Under the pieces are notes generated by a model. The model searched no databases. It was not told the DNA's origin and saw only the letters and a program-made list of their open reading frames with translations. A program made the position numbers and the translations under genes. A DNA stretch of 64,000 bases. Origin: Colocasia esculenta (lineage: Eukaryota; Streptophyta; Magnoliopsida; Alismatales; Araceae). Shown piece after piece: positions 60,093 through 64,000 of this stretch. The stretch is taken from positions 47,705,359 through 47,769,358 of the forward strand of contig CM024766.1 of assembly GCA_014218235.1 (NCBI GenBank), given 5' to 3'. Every line of letters starts with the position of its first letter. Position 1 is the first letter of the stretch.

Positions 60093-60469
60093 CTGGGCCT
60101 CCAACTGGCCTGGAGTGCTGCCTGGGTATGAGCCTGCGTCTGCATGGCTTGTACCAGACCTTGCATGAATACTCCGTAATCCACAGGCGGCGGTGGGGGA
60201 AGTACAGGACCTCGCGGAGCTGGGGCCTGTTGGTCTGCCTGCTCATCACGTCGCGGCTCGTCCTCACGGGCCGACGCTCCACCACGCCTACCTCTCGAAG
60301 CCATGGCTGTAATAAAATTTCAGCCACCGTTAGAGCTAGGTTACTAAGTTTTCTAACCATTTTCTTATCTATCTTTCACTTCTCATTAGTGTTTTCTACA
60401 CATGTGGACATATTTAGCATGCAATGGGGATGATGACTTAGGTATATTCATGTGCAATATCAACCGGTT

Positions 60470-60481
60470 GCTCTGATACCA
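60470..60481 (-). other. Primer binding site of the gypsy element
   Basis: The minus strand reads TGGTATCAGAGC, complementary to tRNA-Met, 5 bp from the LTR end. Between it and the gag ATG (60305-60469) is a leader ending in TTTTATTACAG, a good 3' splice site, so a further leader intron is possible. Confidence 0.92.
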
Positions 60482-60486
60482 ATCTC

Positions 60487-62036
60487 TATGACGGCCCTCA
60501 TTATACCGGTACGGTTATACCAACCCACGTCGGTATAGCGAGAGTCCTCACAGTGGGACATTTACCCAAACGATACTAACAGCTGAGATACACGCGAATA
60601 TACAACAGAGTAGCGGAAGTAAAAGACAACTGTCTCCATTCATTCATCATCCACATTTAACATACATGAAGTTTGCAATTAACAATAAAGAACTAAAAGT
60701 TCACATAATTTAAATTGCTGAAATAAAATACATAATGTCCACACTTATACATCCTTTTCATGATATTTCTAATACAATGTTCAAATTACATACTATGAAT
60801 GCACAAGTCACAAAGAAACTCCAAAGACTAGCTAATCTCCGCGCTCGGAGTCCGTCTCCACTGTCTCCTCCAAAGGTGCCACGTCACCAACTACACCTGT
60901 ACGCCGAAGCAAGGAGTGAGTCCAAGGACTCAGCAAGAAACACTATCCATAACATACACGTATAAGTCATAGCGGTTTCTACATGCACATTTAAAATTTT
61001 CAAGCATAGCATGCTAGTCATTTTAAAGTTTCAACCTATCATGAAAGTTTTACAATTTTATACATGGATCATGCTTTCAGATTTCTAAGAATAAAATTTA
61101 CCTATCACATGCTCTCTATTCAATTTACTCATGAAACTTTGTCTTTAAAGAACCAGGACATGAGAGCTACCAACATGAACATTGTGCATACATGAAAAGA
61201 AAACACGACTAGCATGGATCTTACATGTTTTTAAACACATACATAAACATTTTCACATGCTTTAAGTTGCTGATTTCACATGGTTTCATGGCTGAAAACC
61301 TATACATGAGAGCTACAATATTGCGTAAAACATATCATGTGAACAACCAATCATGCTATTTGCACACGTGCTCATCAAATATCCCTAACATGGATTCTAG
61401 GCATCTTTGCACACTTAAACATGATGATAACAACATGAATTTACTGATTTCACATGGTTTCAGATTTGTCTCACATGGATTTCAATATCATATCCTCACA
61501 TTTAGAATTGCACATTTTCTTTACACAAGTTTCCTCTTTCACATGGTTACACTTTGCACATACACATTCACATTGTTCACTTACACATTTACACATGAAC
61601 ACATACACATTACACATTACACATTTTAGGTGCCGTGACACATAGTCCAAACCACCAAAGAAGGACATATACACATCACATTACACATGGACGCCATCTA
61701 GGCATTCCAATGGCGACTCTTGGACTGCGCAGACCGGTAGAACAAGTCTCCACCCTAACCAGTGGTACTTGTCCACCTCCAGGATTTCCCCCTAATGCCC
61801 TTAGGGTCACTTACACATTGAACTTTCTCAGGGGGACTTTTCCCTGATACGGTTCCACTGCCCTCTGTGGAAGCAATGTCACACTTGGCACAATTACACA
61901 TTTACACATTTTACCGATTTTTACACATGGTTCACACATATCACTTTTCATCTCATTCACTTTCTCACTCACATGCACATCTCTGTTTTTCCTAACATGG
62001 CACTACAGATTTCAGGAGCTTAACACACAGTAATTT
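60487..62036 (-). mobile_element. 5' LTR of the gypsy element, interrupted
   Basis: Matches the other LTR from 52277 to about 53825. It is cut at 62036, after AATTT, by another LTR starting TGTAAG. Its terminal TG is mutated to TA on the plus strand (TATGACGGCCC). Open frames here duplicate those in the 3' LTR and are not genes. Confidence 0.9.
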
Positions 62037-64000
62037 TGTAAGACCCTCGAATCTCCGTCGTATTTTTTCGTATTTATGTGTGTATATTGTGTTGAGTATG
62101 TATGTACGTATTTTACGTGGATATTTAAAATAGTATAAATACGTGTGCATGTGTTTATATTGAACATAAATAATGTACTTATTGCATGATGGTAGTGTAG
62201 ATACGATACTATATGTTCATTGCATGTATATATGTCCGGTATGCATGGTTTTCTGCATAAATTAGGGTTCTGGCCGAAGGCCCTATTGGCGTCAATCCCC
62301 AGGCCGTCGAGGTGGTGTCAGCGTCCAGCCCTGGACGCCAACACTAGATCCGGCGTCCAGCGATCTGGACGCCAACCTCTCTGACCTGCATGCGCAGCAG
62401 AGCTGCTATCTTCTGAAGCAAGGCAAGGCAGCCATTGGGGAGATGTCCCCAACGGCTCTGAACATGTCTAATTGGTTTGGTGAGTGGGTGAGGGGCTCTT
62501 CTTAGGGTCCAACCCGAAATTGGCTCCTCTCACTTCTCCCTTCACCTTGTGAGAAGAGGAAAAGAAGAGAGAAAAAACCCTAGAGCTTCTGTGAGAAAGC
62601 CCCACCTTGTGACCCAAGAATCGACTTCCTGGAGCTTGATCCGGCCAACTTCCCCGACAAGGAGGTAGCTGATATGAAGGGCAAGGCCTCCCTGGTCTTG
62701 CTTTGCTGAGGAGATCATCCAGGAGCTCGGAGGAAGGCGTTTTTGGAGGTGCTTCTGCAACTTCTTGGGACTGCCCAAGGAGGTCTTCTTCGAGCCATAG
62801 ATCTCTTGGAGGATTTTTAAAGAGGCAAGTGACCTATCCATGGTGTCCCCGTATGAGTCTAGGATGTTTCTATCATTTTTATGAAATTTATTTCGAGTCC
62901 TAGACCCTCCATTTCACCCTAGTTTTTGAGCTCGGGTCTGTGTTTTCTGCACAGACCTGAGTAAACGGCAAGATCCCTGGACGCCTGTTATGATCTTGGC
63001 GTCCATCGACCCTGCCGCTGACTCTGAGTCAGCGACCAGAGACCGCCGTTTAGTTCTTCAGGACAGAACAGTGAGCTGTTCTGTCCCTCTTATACATTTA
63101 ATTTCAGTATGTTTATGCGCTGAGGATATATGGTATTCCTATAAGCTATGTATATGGTACATTGTGGTTGTGGATGTATGTGAGTTGTGTGGGTGAATGT
63201 GGCTAATGATGTCTTGTAAGCATGTGAGAATAACTTGTAAATCATCTTGCAAAACCCATGATTCATGATTTAGATTAATGTGAATGCCTTGATTTCGGTC
63301 TATACATAAAGAGTTGTGGGACATGTATGTGTGCTCTGAAATTTTGGTAATCCATGCATGCTTGTGGAATTGTTAATAAGTGTAGTTCGGTAAAATAAAA
63401 ACATGTAAAAATAGGTTGTGACAAATGATTTATAGATGTATGAATTAGGATGGTGTTGTATTCTAAATCCATACATATGTTAGTGGTTTCTGTGCAAAAC
63501 AGTAAGTGGGTAGATTGCAAATTGTGTTGGGCTCATGTTAGCTTAAATTGTGAATAGTATGCTAATTAGGTGTTTGATTTTCTATAAATCCTATTTAGCT
63601 CAGAAAAATCTGAAAAATTGAGGGTATGATTTTGAACCCGAAAACAGCATGTGGTTAAATTTTCAGGCCAATTGGAACAGTAGATAAAGAGTTATGTGTT
63701 TTCAAGTGAAGTACGATAATTCATGCATATAATTGAAATACGGTTCGTTATGATCTAAAGTCAGCATGATTAATGTGTGTATTGTGTGTTAAACCTTGGA
63801 ATTTCTGTAGTATCATGTTAGGAAAAAAAAAAAAACAGAAATGATCAGGTGAGTGAAAGAGTGAATGAAATGAGATGTGTTGTGCGTGAAACCATATGTA
63901 AAACGGTAAATGCGTAAAAGTGTAAACTGTGCCAATGTGATACTGCTTCCGAGAAGGCAGTGGAGCTGTATCAGGGAAAAGTCCCCCTGAGAAGGTTCAT
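62037..64000 (+). mobile_element. LTR of a related gypsy element, plus strand, runs off the window
   Basis: Starts TGTAAGACCCTCGAATCTCC, closely resembling the minus-strand start of the gypsy LTR (TGTAAGGCCCTCGAG). It follows that LTR's order in the opposite orientation up to the window end: GGCGTCCA words (62330-62375, 62978-63006), AGAGGCAAGTGACC near 62821 and the box GGGAAAAGTCCCCCTGAGAA at 63975. The sequence is clearly diverged from its neighbour, so it is a different insertion. No coding sequence is reached. Confidence 0.8.

Larger units (their letters stand above)
58875..60304 (-). pseudogene. gag: Gypsy gag, split by two short introns
   Basis: The frame starts at ATG 60304 (MASRGRRGGASARED, then a proline-rich stretch). 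Exon 1 runs to 60093, exon 2 is 60007-59816 (MERFKRMTPPSFKGESDPL, LATYMLQ), and exon 3 starts at 59738 (ERADVWWSSLLRTRFEDG). Exon 3 continues through FLSLTQGSMTVLEYEARFSE to zinc knuckles (CPHC.., then CLKCGSSDHKIKDC) and the protease junction. Exon 2 joins exon 3 in phase 0 in the middle of a conserved gag region. Defects are a probable base loss in exon 1 near 60110 and a CAG-to-TAG stop at 59618-59616. Gag is the capsid/nucleocapsid precursor. Confidence 0.88.

Overview
This is a window of plant nuclear DNA dominated by LTR retrotransposons. Ty1/copia and chromodomain-bearing Ty3/gypsy pol sequences, tRNA-Met type primer sites, many solo LTRs and two intron-containing low-copy genes point to a flowering plant. 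The GC-rich first exon of the BUD23-like gene hints at a monocot, but that is only inference. There are no bacterial operons, rRNA genes, CRISPR arrays or functional tRNA genes.

Layout. (1) 1-9.8 kb is the gene-bearing part. A small GRF zinc-finger gene (+, 1145-1781, three exons) is followed by degenerate repeats and a LINE reverse-transcriptase remnant (-, 3103-3580). Next come five correctly phased exons of an 18S rRNA methyltransferase gene, BUD23/RID2 (-, 8846-4450), whose remaining exons are not found. (2) 9.8-32 kb is an old AT-rich LTR-like host interrupted by SIRE-like solo LTRs and gypsy-type solo LTRs. One SIRE-like LTR (-, 10836-21589) holds a complete but broken Ty1/copia element at 11094-19793 with the 5-bp target duplication GAGAT. 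(3) 32-64 kb is a nest of left halves: an LTR fragment (32091), an LTR (33108, carrying a hAT MITE), a large element with long LTRs and no coding interior (36777 onward), a minus-strand Ty3/gypsy chromovirus (52277-62036) and a further LTR (62037 to the window end). Each new element starts inside the previous one. Two more solo LTRs sit inside the 5' LTR of the non-coding element.

The two coding retroelements keep most of the expected domains (gag, protease, RT, RNase H, integrase, and a chromodomain in the gypsy element). Both are broken by stops and frameshifts, although their LTR pairs remain very similar. Every frameshift I could resolve is a single-base loss. This is either decay plus mobilisation in trans, or deletion-type consensus error in the assembly.

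The most unusual signals are RNA-like. Four hairpins in the copia 5' leader share an invariant core but have unrelated, complementary outer stems. Three tandem hairpins near the end of a SIRE-like LTR show compensated stems around a conserved loop. The gypsy gag frame is split by two short GT-AG introns in the correct phase. In addition, almost every LTR here, whatever its family, carries its own cluster of short CG-centred palindromic words (TGTCGACA, GTCGCGAC, GGCGTCCA/TGGACGCC, ACATCGAT, GACGAAGT, AATCGATT), suggesting a shared but word-variable LTR module.
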